DNA of 64,000 bases from Spiroplasma litorale (GTDB lineage Bacteria; Bacillota_I; Bacilli_A; Mycoplasmatales; Mycoplasmataceae). Positions 10,490 through 21,536 of the stretch are shown in pieces. The stretch's first letter is position 1; each line of letters begins with the position of its first letter. The position numbers and the translations under genes were made by a program. The notes under the pieces were generated by a model. That model did not search any database. It had not been told where the DNA came from and was given only the letters and a program-made list of their open reading frames with translations. The DNA is taken from NCBI RefSeq assembly GCF_001267155.1, contig NZ_CP012357.1:1054001-1118000 (forward strand). The letters run 5' to 3'.

Positions 10490-11230
10490 TTAGTTATTTA
10501 CAATTTTTAATAAAGTTAATCCGCATGATTCTGCTTTATATGGCATTTTTTTATCTTTAAGGTTTAGTACATTAATAATTTTATTTAAATCAATTTTATT
10601 ATTCGCAAAGGCAATTGTTGCACCCATCATCATTCGAATTTGATATCTTATAAAACCTTTTGCTTTAAAAAAGATTTGATAACCATCATTACTTTTTTTT
10701 ACTCAAATTTTATCGACTGATCTATTTGGATTTATTTCTTTTGCTTCAGCTTCATTTAAGCCAGAATAGTTAATGAAATTATGCTTACCCTCAAAACATT
10801 TTAATGCTTTTTTAAGCTTATTTAAATCAAGTATTCTTTTTGAGAAATATGAAAATCTATTATTTGAAATATCTAAATTATTAAACTTAATTGAATACAT
10901 ATAGATTTTATATTTACAATTCCTTACTCTATATTCTTTTTCAATTTTTTCCATCTTCAGTATCTTAATTCCAATAGGCAGCGTTTTGTTAATTGCCAAT
11001 AAAAAACCAGAAACATTTGGTTCAAAACTTAGTTCTGTCCAAACTTTCTGATCTTTTGCATGAACACCTGAATCAGTTTTTGAAGCTCCCACCATCCTAA
11101 ATTTAGAATTAGGTGCGACCTTTTCAAAAGCTTTTTCAATTTCACCTTGTATTGTTTTTTTATTTTTTTGTTTTGCTCATCCAGCGAAATCTGTGCCATC
11201 ATACGCAGTTGTTAACAAATAATAAAACAT
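10490..11230 (-). CDS. truA: tRNA pseudouridine(38-40) synthase TruA
   Basis: TruA isomerises uridines 38-40 of the tRNA anticodon arm. It has 246 aa, typical for the family. It starts MFYYLLTTAYDGTDFAGW (TGA-encoded Trp) and has the catalytic Asp motif KTDSGVHA at about residues 50-57. TGA-Trp also occurs near 10701. The ATG shares one base with the ecfT stop (TAATG), so it is translationally coupled to the ECF transporter genes, a common arrangement in Firmicutes and Mollicutes. Confidence 0.94.
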
Positions 11231-12126
11231 TATACTCTTAAACCAAGTATCATATCAATTCTTGGAATTTGAATACTGTGTAATTCTGGAATGTAAGGAT
11301 AGCAGAATAAAGTTATAGCTACTCCCATACCAACTAAAAAGATAATAACGTCTAAAAATCTAAATTTTACTTGTCTATATCTAGTTCTTTTAGCATGAGG
11401 ATCATATCCTCTTGAATCCATTGCGTATGCTAAGTCCTCAGCTTTTTGAAATGCAGAAACTAGTAAAGGAATTATCAATGAAGTCATAGCTTTTGCTTTG
11501 TCTTTTAGTTTTCCATTTTTAAAATCTATACCTCTCGAAGACTGTGCTTTCATTATTCTTCCAGCTTCATCAATTAATGTTGGTATCATTCTTAATGCAA
11601 TTGAAATAATTGTTGAAAAAATATAAACTGGAATTTTAATTAATTTTAAAGGTCATAATAAGTCTTCAATTGCTAAAGTAAGCTCTAAAGGTTGAGTAGT
11701 TCCAGTTAAAATTGTTGTTAAAGTAATCATTAAAAATATTCTAATAGTCATATATATTGCACTATATATTGCTTTTTCAGAAAAATATAATCTTTTTCAT
11801 TTATAAATATAACCAAAATCAGTGAAATTATATACACCGTCAGCGGAGTCTGCAATTGAGTTTGGATGCAACATAAAAATATTAATAATGACTAAAACAA
11901 TAAAAATGAACGTTATTGGTAAAAAAAGTTTAAATAGCATTTTAAAACTCAATTTACTTATAAAATACATTAAAATTATAAAACTTCCAACAAGCACAAA
12001 ACCAGTAAAACCAATAGGAAAGAATACAACTACAATTAATGATATTATCATTAATAACTTAAGTCTTGGATCCATTTTGTGAATTATTGAATTGTAGGAC
12101 ATGTACCTACCAAAAACCATTCTCAT
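11230..12126 (-). CDS. ecfT: Energy-coupling factor transporter transmembrane protein EcfT
   Basis: EcfT is the membrane scaffold of the group II ECF vitamin transporter, coupling the two ATPases to exchangeable S components. It has 298 aa with several hydrophobic segments. The coupling motif SSRGIDF (an S-R-G form of the family's A-R-G motif) lies near residue 190, and a second motif, AMDSRGYDPHAKRTRYR, lies near residue 233. TGA-Trp occurs at 11797. The start MRMVFGRYM sits 12 bases after ecfA2, behind an AGGAGGATA-type ribosome-binding site. Confidence 0.93.
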
Positions 12127-12138
12127 TATGTTATCCTC

Positions 12139-13329
12139 CTATTTAATTCTTTCTTTTATATGTTTTGCAAGTTCTTCAATAGTTCTGAAATTTTTATCAG
12201 TTACATCTAAACCTTTATCTTTAAGTTTATGAGCTAATTTATAAAGCTTAGGTGGTTCTATTTCAATTTTTTTCAATAGTTCATTATTTGAAAATATTTC
12301 AAATGGTGTACCAATAGAAATCACTTTACCTTTGTGCATAACTATTACTTCGTCTGCAATTTGAAGTACATGATCCATATTGTGTGTAACAATAATTATT
12401 CTTTTATTTTGTTTTTTATTTAAATCATAAAACAATTTCATAAAGTCTTCTTCACCATGAGGGTCTAACCCTCCTGTAGGTTCGTCTAAGACAAGTGTAT
12501 TACCATCCATTGCAATTATACCTGCAATAGCAACCCTTCTTTTTTGACCACCACTTAAATCAAACGGGCTTCTTTTAGCATAATCTTCAGGTAAATCAAC
12601 TAATCTTAATAGTTCAGGTACCTTTTTAATTGATGTCTCTTTATCAGCACCAAGATTTATTGGTCCAAATGCAATATCACTTTCAATTGTATTTTGAAAT
12701 AATTGATACTCGGGAAATTGAAACACAAGTCCAATCTCTCTTCTAAGTTCTTTAACAAATTTGATCTTTTTTGTTTTTGCAATTATAGGAAAGTTTCCAA
12801 CTAATGTTCTTCCTGTTTCTGAAATGATTAAACCATTAGTTAATTGTATTAATGTTGATTTACCACTACCAGTCATACCAATAACAGCAGTTATTTTCCC
12901 TTTTTTTATAACAAGATCTGCACTATCTAATGCTTTAAATTCGAATGGAGTCCCTCAACCATATGTATAAGATACATTTTCAAAACTTATTGGACCACTA
13001 AAATCATACATTGATTTTTTGGCCCTTTGAAGTTTGCTTTTGAAATGTTTTTTAGTAATATTTTCTTTTTCTTTGTTTTCAGAATATCAAGTCAATACTT
13101 CTTTAACTTTATCTTGGACAATCCCTTTTGAATCTTTTAAAAATTTTTTATTTTCCTTATTGAAAGCGACTAAGTTTTTTTTGTCTTCTTTCATTAATTT
13201 TTTAGTTTCGTTATGCTTTTTTTTACGTTTAATTGAATCTGTTTTATGTTTTAGATTGAGTTCTTTCATTTGTTCTTTATGTTTAATTTTATTTTCTTTT
13301 TTATTAGCGTAGTTATCTATATTTGACAT
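12139..13329 (-). CDS. ecfA2: ECF transporter ATPase EcfA2 with Lys-rich N-terminal extension
   Basis: The second ATPase of the ECF module, 396 aa against about 280-290 in Bacillus. Residues 1-110 are a highly charged Lys/Glu-rich, probably coiled segment. The ABC domain starts near [18 protein letters not shown], with Walker [10 protein letters not shown] at about residue 150, signature [10 protein letters not shown], Walker [11 protein letters not shown] and H-loop [11 protein letters not shown]-Trp codons at 13087 and 12955 join the extension to the ATPase domain, so a start at the internal Met would be wrong. It overlaps the ecfA1 stop by 13 bases. Confidence 0.92.
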
Positions 13330-14519
13330 ATCTTATCCACCAACTCATCTAAATTTTCACTTCCTGAGATTTTAAGACCTAAATTTTGAAGAGCTTCTTC
13401 AACTTGTGCAACAAATGGAATATCTAAATTAATTGATCTTAAAAAGTCCTTGTCAGACAATATTTCTTTTGGGGTTCCAAACTTAACTAATTGGCCTTTA
13501 TTCATAACCATTACTTTATCAGCGTTTAGAATCTCATCCATATCATGAGTTATTGAAAATATTGTTTTTTCTCTTGTATTTTTTAGTTCAATCATAATTT
13601 GTTTTACTTCATTTTTACCTTTTGGGTCTAACATACTTGTAGCTTCATCAAAAATAAGAATATTTGGCGATAAAGCAAGTGCTGAAGCAATAGCAACCCT
13701 TTGTTTTTGACCACCACTAAGCATTAATGGTTCATGATCTAAAAAGTCTTGCATATTTACTTTTTTAGCAGCATTAATAATAATATCACTCATTTTTGAA
13801 GGTTCAATACGTCTATTTTCTAAACCAAAAGCAATATCATCTCTAACTGTTGAACCTATAAATTGATTATCTGGGTTTTGAAAAACTATCCCTAAAAATT
13901 TTCTTACAATGTTAATGTTACTTTTTGTAACTTTATTTCCATACACTTCAATATTACCTTTTGTTGGTTCAAGTACACCAATAATTATTTTTGATAATGT
14001 AGATTTTCCACTACCATTATGTCCAATAATTGCAACATAATTACCATGTTCGATTTCAACACTAACACCATTAACAGCATAAGGGTGATCTTCTCTATAT
14101 TTAAATTTAATGTCATCTAATTTTAAAGCGACATTATTTAAAGCATATAATTCTCCACCAAAACCACGTTCTTTTACAGCTATTTTATAACCTTTAAAAA
14201 GTGCTTTTGAATATTTATATTGGTTATATAAATCTTGATAATTATCATCACTTTTTTTGGCATTTTTTAATTGAGACTTTGCATTATTAAAATTATCTAT
14301 AAACTTAGAATCTTTACAGGCTTCTAAATAATTTGCTTTTGCTTGTTTATATTCTTCTGAATATTTAATTACAAATTCTTTATCAACTTCTCTTTTAGAG
14401 AACTTACTTTTTGCAATAACTAATTTTTTACCAGATCTTGTAAGTTTGTCATTTAAATCGTTAAGTTTTAATTTAAACTCGTTTAAATCGGTATCCTTTA
14501 AAAATTTATTATTAGACAT
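13317..14519 (-). CDS. ecfA1: ECF transporter ATPase EcfA1 with N-terminal extension
   Basis: The first ATPase of the ECF module, 400 aa. Residues 1-130 are a charged, helical extension absent from the usual 280-aa enzymes. The ABC domain starts at [15 protein letters not shown], with Walker [10 protein letters not shown] (166-174), signature [13 protein letters not shown], Walker [14 protein letters not shown] and H-loop ITHDMDEI. The downstream order ecfA2-ecfT-truA is the conserved one. The unit has its own extended -10 promoter after the rplQ terminator. Confidence 0.93.
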   Translation of the reverse strand: MSNNKFLKDTDLNEFKLKLNDLNDKLTRSGKKLVIAKSKFSKREVDKEFVIKYSEEYKQAKANYLEACKDSKFIDNFNNAKSQLKNAKKSDDNYQDLYNQYKYSKALFKGYKIAVKERGFGGELYALNNVALKLDDIKFKYREDHPYAVNGVSVEIEHGNYVAIIGHNGSGKSTLSKIIIGVLEPTKGNIEVYGNKVTKSNINIVRKFLGIVFQNPDNQFIGSTVRDDIAFGLENRRIEPSKMSDIIINAAKKVNMQDFLDHEPLMLSGGQKQRVAIASALALSPNILIFDEATSMLDPKGKNEVKQIMIELKNTREKTIFSITHDMDEILNADKVMVMNKGQLVKFGTPKEILSDKDFLRSINLDIPFVAQVEEALQNLGLKISGSENLDELVDKICQI

Positions 14520-14542
14520 AAAATACTCCTTATACTTTTAAC

Positions 14543-14548
14543 ATTATA
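14543..14548 (-). promoter_or_regulatory. Extended -10 promoter of ecfA1
   Basis: Minus-strand TGTTATAATG, a TGn-TATAAT extended -10, 24 bases before the ecfA1 start. Ribosome-binding site AAGGAGT follows. The -35 region is weak. Confidence 0.6.
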
Positions 14549-14610
14549 ACAAAATTTTATTTATAAAAAATATAAATTACTTTTGAACTATTTTTTTATA
14601 TTATATATTA

Positions 14611-14637
14611 AAAACCACACAATTTATGTGTGGTTTT
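14611..14637 (-). terminator. Terminator after rplQ
   Basis: Eleven-bp perfect stem AAAACCACACA/TGTGTGGTTTT with loop ATTTA, directly after the rplQ stop. The U-tract is short on the minus strand. It ends the ribosomal superoperon. Confidence 0.75.
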
Positions 14638-14642
14638 ATAAT

Positions 14643-15002
14643 TTAAACTAATTCAATAATACACATAGGAGCATTATCACCACGTCTATTATCTAATTTT
14701 AAGATTCTAGTGTACCCACCGTTTCTTGTTTTAAATTTTTTTGCTAATTTAGTAAACAATTTTTGTAGTGCATTTTCTTTTTCGTTAACATCAACATGTC
14801 TTAATCATGCAGCTGCTTGTCTTCTTGAATGAAGATCACCTTTTTTTGCAAGAGTTACCATATTATCGAAGTGTCTTCTTAGTTCTTTTGCTCTAGCTTC
14901 TGTAATTTCTAATTTTTCAAAAATAATTAATTCAGTAGTAAGATTTCTTAAAAGCGCAACTTTTCAAGCGGTATTCTTTCCTTGTTTTTGAATATATGAC
15001 AT
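14643..15002 (-). CDS. rplQ: 50S ribosomal protein L17
   Basis: Large-subunit protein near the peptide exit tunnel, 119 aa. It starts [13 protein letters not shown], with the family pattern [10 protein letters not shown] near residue 20 and an R/K-rich middle. Two Trp are TGA (near 14967 and 14808), so the gene is easily missed when TGA is read as stop. It is the last gene of the alpha operon, 13 bases after rpoA. Confidence 0.94.
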
Positions 15003-15015
15003 AATTTACCCCCTT

Positions 15016-15972
15016 CTATTCTTGTCTAAATGTAAGTCCTAGTTGAACTACTTTGTCTTTTATTTCTTTTAATGACTTTCTACCTAGATTACGAATTTCT
15101 TGGATGTCATCTTCGCTCTTAGATACTAAATCACGTAATGTGTTTATATTTGCACGTTTTAAACAATTTAAACTTCTTTGAGTAAAGTCTAATTCCTCAA
15201 CTAATTTATCAAGCTCTTTTTCGTCTTCTTCACTAGTTGCTCCAATTACTTTAATATCACTTATTTCTTCGTTTAAGTTTACAAAGAACTCTAAGTGTTC
15301 TACTAATATTTTAGCAGCAGTTGCAATAGCATCTCCAACAGATAGAGTACCATTAGTTTCAACTTTCATAACAAGTTTTTCTAAATCAACTGATTTACCA
15401 ATTTTTGTAGTTTCAACTTCATATGAAACATTTAAAATTGGTGAGTAATTTGAGTCAATTGTTATAGCATCTGCTAACAACATTTTTTCTTTTTTATTAT
15501 CTTTGAATGTTCTATAACCTCTTGAGTTTTTAGCAAACATTATTAAATTTATACTTCCACCATCAGCGATTGTACATAATTTTAAATCTTTATTTACTAT
15601 TTCAACTCCAGTTGGTACTTCTACATCTCCTGCAGTTACAACTCCAACTGTTGAAGTTTTTAATTTTAACTCAACCACTTCGTCATCTTCAAACATTTTA
15701 GTATCAATTCTAATTGCAAGTTTTTTAATATTTAAAATAATTCTACTTACATTTTCTACGATACCTTCAATTGAAGTAAATTCATGTGCTGCTTTTTCTA
15801 GTTTAATCGCATAAACTGCTGCACCTGGTGTTGAAGATAGTAAAGTTCTTCTTAAAGCATTACCTAAAGTAATACCAAAACCTCTTTCAAGAGGTTCTAC
15901 TTGAAATTCCCCATAATTTTTACTTTTTTCTTCTTTTAATAATTTAAATTCAGGTCTTGAAAATTGTTTCAT
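15016..15972 (-). CDS. rpoA: RNA polymerase alpha subunit
   Basis: Scaffold subunit of RNA polymerase, 318 aa. The N-terminal dimerisation domain contains ERGFGITLGNALRRTLLSS. The C-terminal domain contains LKRANINTLRDLVSKSEDDI and IRNLGRKSLKEI, the helix-hairpin motifs that contact UP elements and activators. No internal TGA. It lies between rpsK and rplQ as in Firmicutes. Confidence 0.98.
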   Translation of the reverse strand: MKQFSRPEFKLLKEEKSKNYGEFQVEPLERGFGITLGNALRRTLLSSTPGAAVYAIKLEKAAHEFTSIEGIVENVSRIILNIKKLAIRIDTKMFEDDEVVELKLKTSTVGVVTAGDVEVPTGVEIVNKDLKLCTIADGGSINLIMFAKNSRGYRTFKDNKKEKMLLADAITIDSNYSPILNVSYEVETTKIGKSVDLEKLVMKVETNGTLSVGDAIATAAKILVEHLEFFVNLNEEISDIKVIGATSEEDEKELDKLVEELDFTQRSLNCLKRANINTLRDLVSKSEDDIQEIRNLGRKSLKEIKDKVVQLGLTFRQE

Positions 15973-15975
15973 GTA

Positions 15976-16368
15976 TTATCCTCTTGGTCTCTTTGGGGGA
16001 CGAACACCATTATGGGGTATTGGTGTTGTGTCTTTAATTGAAGTTATTTCTAATCCTATACCTTGTAAACTTCTAACAGCAGCATCCCTACCTGGGCCTG
16101 GTCCTTTTACTTCTACAGAAATAGTTTTAACTCCGTTTTCAATTGCGCCTTTACCAGCTGCTTCTGCAATTAATTGTGCAGCGTAAGGAGTTGATTTTTT
16201 ACTTCCTTTAAAACCGATAGCACCAGCACTTGATCAAGCTATAACGTTACCTTTTTCATCAGAGATTGTAACGATTGTATTATTGAATGTTGAATGGATG
16301 TGAGCAATACCTTTAGCAATATTTTTTTTGACTTTTTTCTTTGTTGTATTTTGTTTAGTTTTTGCCAT
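15976..16368 (-). CDS. rpsK: 30S ribosomal protein S11
   Basis: Small-subunit platform protein, 130 aa. The body [16 protein letters not shown], the [13 protein letters not shown] signature and the C-terminal [10 protein letters not shown] are all recognisable. A TGA-Trp interrupts the frame near 16234. The start follows a GGAGTATAGACT ribosome-binding site after rpsM; the stop lies 3 bases before the rpoA ATG. Confidence 0.95.
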
Positions 16369-16384
16369 AGTCTATACTCCTTTT

Positions 16385-16750
16385 CTATTTTTTCTTGTTA
16401 GCCACAGTTTTACGTGGACCTTTTCTTGTACGGGCGTTTTGCTTAGTTGATTGACCCCTTACTGGAAGACCTTTTCTGTGTCTCATTCCTCTATAACATC
16501 CAATTTCCATTAATCTTTTAATGTTTAAAGCAACTTCTCTACGTAAATCACCTTCGGTTTTAAACTTTGCTATTTCTTGTGAAATTAATTTTATATTTTG
16601 TTCAGATAAATCTTTTACTCTTGTGTCTTCGCTTATTTTTGAAGCTTCTAATACTTTTTGTGAAGTTGATAATCCAATTCCATAAATATATGTAAGTGCA
16701 ATAACAACTCTCTTTTCATTTGGAATCTCTACACCGTTTATACGAGCCAT
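16385..16750 (-). CDS. rpsM: 30S ribosomal protein S13
   Basis: Head protein of the small subunit that contacts the P-site tRNA. It has 121 aa, beginning [15 protein letters not shown]. The C-terminal [17 protein letters not shown] signature and basic tail are intact. Trp-free frame. It follows rpmJ and precedes rpsK in the standard order. Confidence 0.97.
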   Translation of the reverse strand: MARINGVEIPNEKRVVIALTYIYGIGLSTSQKVLEASKISEDTRVKDLSEQNIKLISQEIAKFKTEGDLRREVALNIKRLMEIGCYRGMRHRKGLPVRGQSTKQNARTRKGPRKTVANKKK

Positions 16751-16792
16751 TAATTCGTTTCCTTTCTAAATAAAAATAATTATGTATTTATT

Positions 16793-16906
16793 CTAACCTT
16801 GACGTTGTTTATGTTTAGGTTGCTCACAAATAACCATTACACGTCTTTTTCTTTTAATTACACGACATTTATCGCATATTTTCTTTACAGATGATCTAAC
16901 TTTCAT
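16793..16906 (-). CDS. rpmJ: 50S ribosomal protein L36
   Basis: A 37-aa zinc-binding protein of the large subunit. The zinc ligands are visible as C11-x2-C14, C27 and H32 in the pattern CDKC...CEQPKH, so this is the zinc-containing form. It stops at TAG and lies between infA and rpsM as in Bacillus. Confidence 0.95.
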   Translation of the reverse strand: MKVRSSVKKICDKCRVIKRKRRVMVICEQPKHKQRQG

Positions 16907-16940
16907 CTATTTGGACCTCCCATTTCAATTATTTAGGTAC

Positions 16941-17168
16941 TTATTTTGCGTTTTTAAATCTATAAGTAATCCTTCCACGTGTGTGATCGTATGGTGAAAT
17001 TGCTACAGTTACTTTGTCACCTGGTAAAATGCGGATGTAATTCATACGGATTTTACCAGACACGTGGGCGTCAATAACTATTTCGTTTTCTAATTTCACC
17101 TTGAAAGTAGCGTTTGGCAATACTTCTAAAACGATTCCATCTACTTCTAAGTAATCTTCTTTTGCCAT
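16941..17168 (-). CDS. infA: Translation initiation factor IF-1
   Basis: Single OB-fold protein that binds the 30S A site during initiation, 75 aa. It has the family core [33 protein letters not shown] and [15 protein letters not shown]. It sits 14 bases downstream of map and is followed by rpmJ. Confidence 0.97.
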   Translation of the reverse strand: MAKEDYLEVDGIVLEVLPNATFKVKLENEIVIDAHVSGKIRMNYIRILPGDKVTVAISPYDHTRGRITYRFKNAK

Positions 17169-17182
17169 TTAAAAATCTCCTT

Positions 17183-17938
17183 TTATTTAAATAAAGTTAA
17201 TACTTCTGGATCGCCTTCTGTTACTAAAATTGTATGCTCAAAGTGAGCAGTCATGCTACCATCTTTAGATAACACTGTTCATTTGTCATCATCTACGACT
17301 GTTTCATCAGTACTTACTTGTACCATTGGTTCTATACAAATTGTCATTCCAGGAACTAATCTCATTCCTGTATTTGCAATACCCACATTTGGAATAAAGG
17401 GGTCTTCGTGCATTTCTAAACCGATACCGTGTCCTGAATAACTAGTTGGCAAGTGAAAACCATTTTCTTCAATAAAATTCTGAACAGTAGCAGAAATGGT
17501 TCCGATGCGTACACCGGCTCTTACCTGTTCAATTGCCAAGTATAGTGACGTTTCAGTCAATTCTACTAGTTTTTTATGTAATTGATTAGTTGTAGCTCCA
17601 CATATGACAGTAAAAGCACTATCACTATTGTAGCCTTCATAAATGCAACCAGCATCAATCGATACTATGTCACCTTCTTCAATAACTCTATCTTTTGGAA
17701 TCCCATGGATTAATTGTTCATTAATTGAAACACAAATGTGTGCTGGATAACCATAATAACCTTTAAAATTACTTTTACAACCCTTTGAACTAATAAAATC
17801 AATAAAAGCTTTGTCTAATTCTAAACAATTTACTCCTGGTTTTATCATGTTTTTTAACATATTTAAGGCTTCTGATAAAACTTTTCCTGCAAAACGCATT
17901 TTGCCAATTTGTTCAACATTTTTAATTGTAATTGTCAT
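17183..17938 (-). CDS. map: Methionine aminopeptidase type I
   Basis: Removes N-terminal Met from nascent proteins, 251 aa. The dinuclear metal ligands are visible: two Asp in SIDAGCIYEGYNSDSAF, His in GHGIGLEMHEDP and Glu in CIEPMV; the last Glu lies after a TGA-Trp at 17279, in TEGDPEVLT. The C-terminus is therefore complete at TAA 17183. The ATG abuts the adk stop. Confidence 0.95.
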
Positions 17939-18574
17939 TTATTTTTTTAATGCCTCAATAATGTCTTTATAAACTTCTATTGGTTTTTTGTTGTTGGCAT
18001 TAATTTTTATAAGTCTATCTTTATAAAAATCAATTAAGGGTTTTGTTTGGTTATTGTATGTTTCAAGTCTTTTGCTAACTTTGTCTAATTTATCATCTTC
18101 TCTTGATTGAAGATCTGCATTATCAAAATCACATTTATTTGCAACTTTTGGTTTTCTATTTATTAAGTGGTAACTTCTCTTACAAACAGGACAAACCACT
18201 CTATTCACAATTCTATCAATTAAAACTGAGTCATCAATATCAAGATAAACAACACAATTTAGCATTTTATTAATAGAATTTAGCATTTTATCTAGTTCTT
18301 TTGCTTGTTCAACATTTCTAGGATAACCATCAAATATAACATTGTCTGAATTATCTTTCAAATATTCTTCCACCATTTTATTGGTAACTTCATCAGGCAC
18401 TAAAATACCTTTATTAATATATGATTTTGCAAGAACTCCTAGTTCAGTTTCATTACCAATATTTTTTCTGAACAAATCACCTGTTGAAAGATGTATATAG
18501 TTATTTTTTTCACACAAAAACTCAGATTGAGTTCCTTTACCGCTTCCTGGGGCACCCAATAATAATATATTCAT
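17939..18574 (-). CDS. adk: Adenylate kinase
   Basis: Interconverts ATP, ADP and AMP, 211 aa, long-lid form. P-loop GAPGSGKGT is near the N-terminus; FDGYPRN and the LID zinc site C-x2-C-x16-C-x2-D follow, as in Bacillus. The start is ATG at 18574, 15 bases after secY. secY-adk-map-infA is the usual order. Confidence 0.97.
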   Translation of the reverse strand: MNILLLGAPGSGKGTQSEFLCEKNNYIHLSTGDLFRKNIGNETELGVLAKSYINKGILVPDEVTNKMVEEYLKDNSDNVIFDGYPRNVEQAKELDKMLNSINKMLNCVVYLDIDDSVLIDRIVNRVVCPVCKRSYHLINRKPKVANKCDFDNADLQSREDDKLDKVSKRLETYNNQTKPLIDFYKDRLIKINANNKKPIEVYKDIIEALKK

Positions 18575-18589
18575 TATTTTAACCTCATC

Positions 18590-20029
18590 CTATCAAATAT
18601 GTGAGTTATGTTCATCAACAGATTTTGTAAATTTATCATCTTTTTTATCCAAGAATGATTGTTGAATTAATCTTCCTTTTAATTGTTGAACAGTTTGTAT
18701 TGCAACAGATATAACAATTATTAATCCAGTACCACCAATAGCTAAACTACTTGGTAAACTTGTTAATTTTGATATAATGTATGGCAATACGGCAATACCT
18801 GCTAAGAATATTGATCCCAATATACTTAACCTATTAACAGTTCCTTGAATAAATTTTTCAGTATCTTTTCCAGGTTTAATACCAGGTATAAAAGTTCCTG
18901 ATTTTTTAAAGTTTTCTGCTATTTTTTCTGGGTTTATTTGTACTTGAGCATACAAGAAAGTGAACAGGATTGTTAACACTCCATATATTCCAATACCCCA
19001 TCAAGTTCCAAATGATAAATATGATTGTGTAAACAATACAAATCCATTTTGAGGATTACTTGCCCCAATTATTTGCGCAACGGTCATTGGGGTTGAAATA
19101 ATTGCCGATGCGAATATGACGGGGATAACCCCAGCATTATTAATTTTTAGAGGTAAGTGTGGCGTGTGCTCTTTTGTATCCACAAGTCCTGATCCAGTTT
19201 GTTGAATTGGTATTTTTCTTTCTGCTTCATTCATTAAAACAACAACAAAAATAACCAATAAGAATGATACTACGTAAATTAAGAATTTAAGAATTCCATC
19301 AAATAATATAGTCGCATCTTCATTACCTTTAACTCAAAATTGGAATGTTGATTTAAAGTTATTTGGCATTTGAGCTACAATACCAGCAAAAATTATAATT
19401 GATATACCATTACCAATACCTTTTATTGTAATTTGATCAGCAATTCATAACATTAAGAATGTACCACCAAGCATTACCATTGGTATAAGCATGTAATAGA
19501 ATCAAGAAGGACCTGAACCTAATTCACTAGTTCCTCATTTTGCGCTTATTAAGCCTTGACTAGACAAAGTAAAGATTGTTGCAGTTGATTGCATTATCGC
19601 AAAAGGAATTGCAAGTACTTTTGTTAATCTATCAAGTTTTCTTCTTCCTCTTTCACCAGATTTATTTCATCTTGTTAAAACAGGAATAACATCAGTTGAA
19701 AGTAATTGAACTATAATTGATGCAGTAATATATGGTGATACACCAAGTGCAATTATAGAAAATTGTCCTATAGAACCCCCTCCAAGTGTTGAAAGAAGTT
19801 GGAAGAACTCTTGATTACCAATGCTATTTTGAAAATCTGCGCTTAAACTAACACCTGGTACAGTTAATAGAGTACCAGCTCTTATTAAAATCAAAACTAA
19901 TAAAGTAAAAACGATTCGTTTAATTAGGTCTTTGTTACGAATAAAGAAATTACCCTTAGCGAATTCGTTTTTATTTTTTAATGATTTAGCTTTTTTGATT
20001 TTTGTTTTTTTGTTAGCTTTTAATGCCAC
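18590..20029 (-). CDS. secY: Preprotein translocase subunit SecY
   Basis: Central channel of the Sec translocon, 479 aa, with about ten membrane segments. The N-terminus has a basic 45-residue leader before the first span (RIVFTLLVLILIRAGTLL). The plug/TM2 region and GIKPGKDTEKFIQGTVNRL near residue 375 are recognisable SecY motifs. Several TGA-Trp codons (for example 19667, 19001, 18593) split the frame under the standard code. The last residue is a TGA-encoded Trp followed by TAG. The start directly abuts the rplO stop. Confidence 0.95.
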
Positions 20030-20467
20030 CTAAATCACCTCTACTGTGCCTCCGGCACTTTTTATTGCCTCTTCGGCACTTTTTGAAACTTTATTTACTT
20101 TAAAAACAATACCTTTTGTTATTTTACCATTACCAAGTACTTTAATTAAAGTTTTTTCATTTTTAATTACTTTTTTTTCTAATAATGTTTTATGATTTAC
20201 TTCTTTTAAACCAAGTTGTTCAATCATATCTAAGTTAAGAATTTTGTATTCTTTTCTATTTAAACTTGTAAAACCAACTTTTGGAATTCTTCTGAATAAA
20301 GGAGTTTGTCCCCCTTCAAATCCTGGTCTTACCCCTCCACCTGAACGTGAATTTTGACCTTTATGTCCTCTAGTTGATGTTTTACCTTTTCCTGAAGCAT
20401 TACCTCTACCAACACGAGTAGCTTTTTGTTTGCTTCCCTCAGTATATTTTAATTCATGTAATTTCAT
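20030..20467 (-). CDS. rplO: 50S ribosomal protein L15
   Basis: Large-subunit assembly protein, 145 aa. The N-terminal extended basic region contains [19 protein letters not shown] and [18 protein letters not shown], both L15 signatures. It follows rpsE by 16 bases; rpmD (L30), usually between them, is absent. Confidence 0.97.
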   Translation of the reverse strand: MKLHELKYTEGSKQKATRVGRGNASGKGKTSTRGHKGQNSRSGGGVRPGFEGGQTPLFRRIPKVGFTSLNRKEYKILNLDMIEQLGLKEVNHKTLLEKKVIKNEKTLIKVLGNGKITKGIVFKVNKVSKSAEEAIKSAGGTVEVI

Positions 20468-20483
20468 AAAATATCTCCTTTAA

Positions 20484-21146
20484 CTAATTAGCCTTACTTG
20501 CTAATTGTTTTTTATCATCAACTTGTTTTCCACGTAATCTTGCAATTTGATCAGGTGTTTGCATTACTTTTAAGCCTTCTAATGTAGCGCGAATCATGTT
20601 AATTGGTGAGTTTGATCCTAATGATTTTGTATAAATGTCTGAAATTCCTGCTAACTCAACAACTGCACGAACAGGTCCACCAGCAATTACACCAGTACCT
20701 TTTCTTGCAGGTTTAATCATTACTTTTCCTGCTCCAAAGTGTCCGATAGTATCATGTGGTACTGTTGTATCAAGTAAAGGTACTCTTATTAAAGATTTTT
20801 TAGCTTCTTTTATAGCTTTTTTAATTGCATCTGGAACTTCGTTTGCTTTACCAGTTCCTAAACCAACTCTACCTTTTTTATCTCCAATTACAACAACTGC
20901 TGCAAATCTAAAACGTCTACCACCTTTTGTAACTTTAGTAACACGATTTATTGTAACAACTCTTTCTTCGAAAGGATTATCTTCTTTTCTTCCGAATTTA
21001 TTATCTCTTTTGAATCTGTCTCCACCTTGTCTTGGACCTTTTTTGAAATCTCCACCTTGTTGTGGACTTCTTGGATTAGCATCTTTTTTTATTTCACTAT
21101 TTTGTGCAGTCTTGTTTTGAACATCGACTTTTTTATCTTCTGCCAT
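20484..21146 (-). CDS. rpsE: 30S ribosomal protein S5 with N-terminal extension
   Basis: S5 helps decoding fidelity and mRNA entry. It has 220 aa against about 166 in Bacillus and E. coli. The extra 50 residues are a charged, Gly/Arg/Lys/Gln-rich leader with repeated GGDFK/GGDRFK-like units. The core starts at [20 protein letters not shown] and contains [10 protein letters not shown] and the [18 protein letters not shown] signature. The start has a GGAG ribosome-binding site and there is no later in-frame Met before the core. Confidence 0.96.
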   Translation of the reverse strand: MAEDKKVDVQNKTAQNSEIKKDANPRSPQQGGDFKKGPRQGGDRFKRDNKFGRKEDNPFEERVVTINRVTKVTKGGRRFRFAAVVVIGDKKGRVGLGTGKANEVPDAIKKAIKEAKKSLIRVPLLDTTVPHDTIGHFGAGKVMIKPARKGTGVIAGGPVRAVVELAGISDIYTKSLGSNSPINMIRATLEGLKVMQTPDQIARLRGKQVDDKKQLASKAN

Positions 21147-21163
21147 TTTGCAAATCTCCTCTT

Positions 21164-21514
21164 TTAGAATTTCATACCATTTTCTTTTGCAGAATCTGCA
21201 AAAGCTTTTACTTTACCATGAAATAAATACCCACCACGATCAAACACTACATTGCTTATTTTTTTATCTTTAGCTTTTTTTGCAATATCTTTACCAACTG
21301 CTATTGCAGCTTCAATGTTAGCACCATTTTTTAAACCTAACTTCATTGAAGAAGAGGCTACAAGTGTAACACCTTTTGAGTCATCTATAATTTGAGCATA
21401 AAAGAATGAATTTGATTTGAAAACATTTAATCTAGGTTTATCGCTTGTTCCAGTGACTTTTTTTCTTACCCTGAAGTGTCTTCTTTTTCTTGCTTCTTGT
21501 TTTGTGTATTTCAT
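21164..21514 (-). CDS. rplR: 50S ribosomal protein L18
   Basis: 5S rRNA-binding protein, 116 aa. It has [19 protein letters not shown] near the N-terminus and [19 protein letters not shown] at the C-terminus, both typical. No TGA inside. It lies between rplF and rpsE. Confidence 0.97.
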   Translation of the reverse strand: MKYTKQEARKRRHFRVRKKVTGTSDKPRLNVFKSNSFFYAQIIDDSKGVTLVASSSMKLGLKNGANIEAAIAVGKDIAKKAKDKKISNVVFDRGGYLFHGKVKAFADSAKENGMKF

Positions 21515-21536
21515 AAAATCTCCTTATAACCGGTTA

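Noticed and set aside
20635-21120. 161-codon plus-strand open frame opposite rpsE
   Set aside because: It is the mirror of the S5 gene, Pro/Ser/Leu-rich by strand complement, with no ribosome-binding site. Shadow frame.
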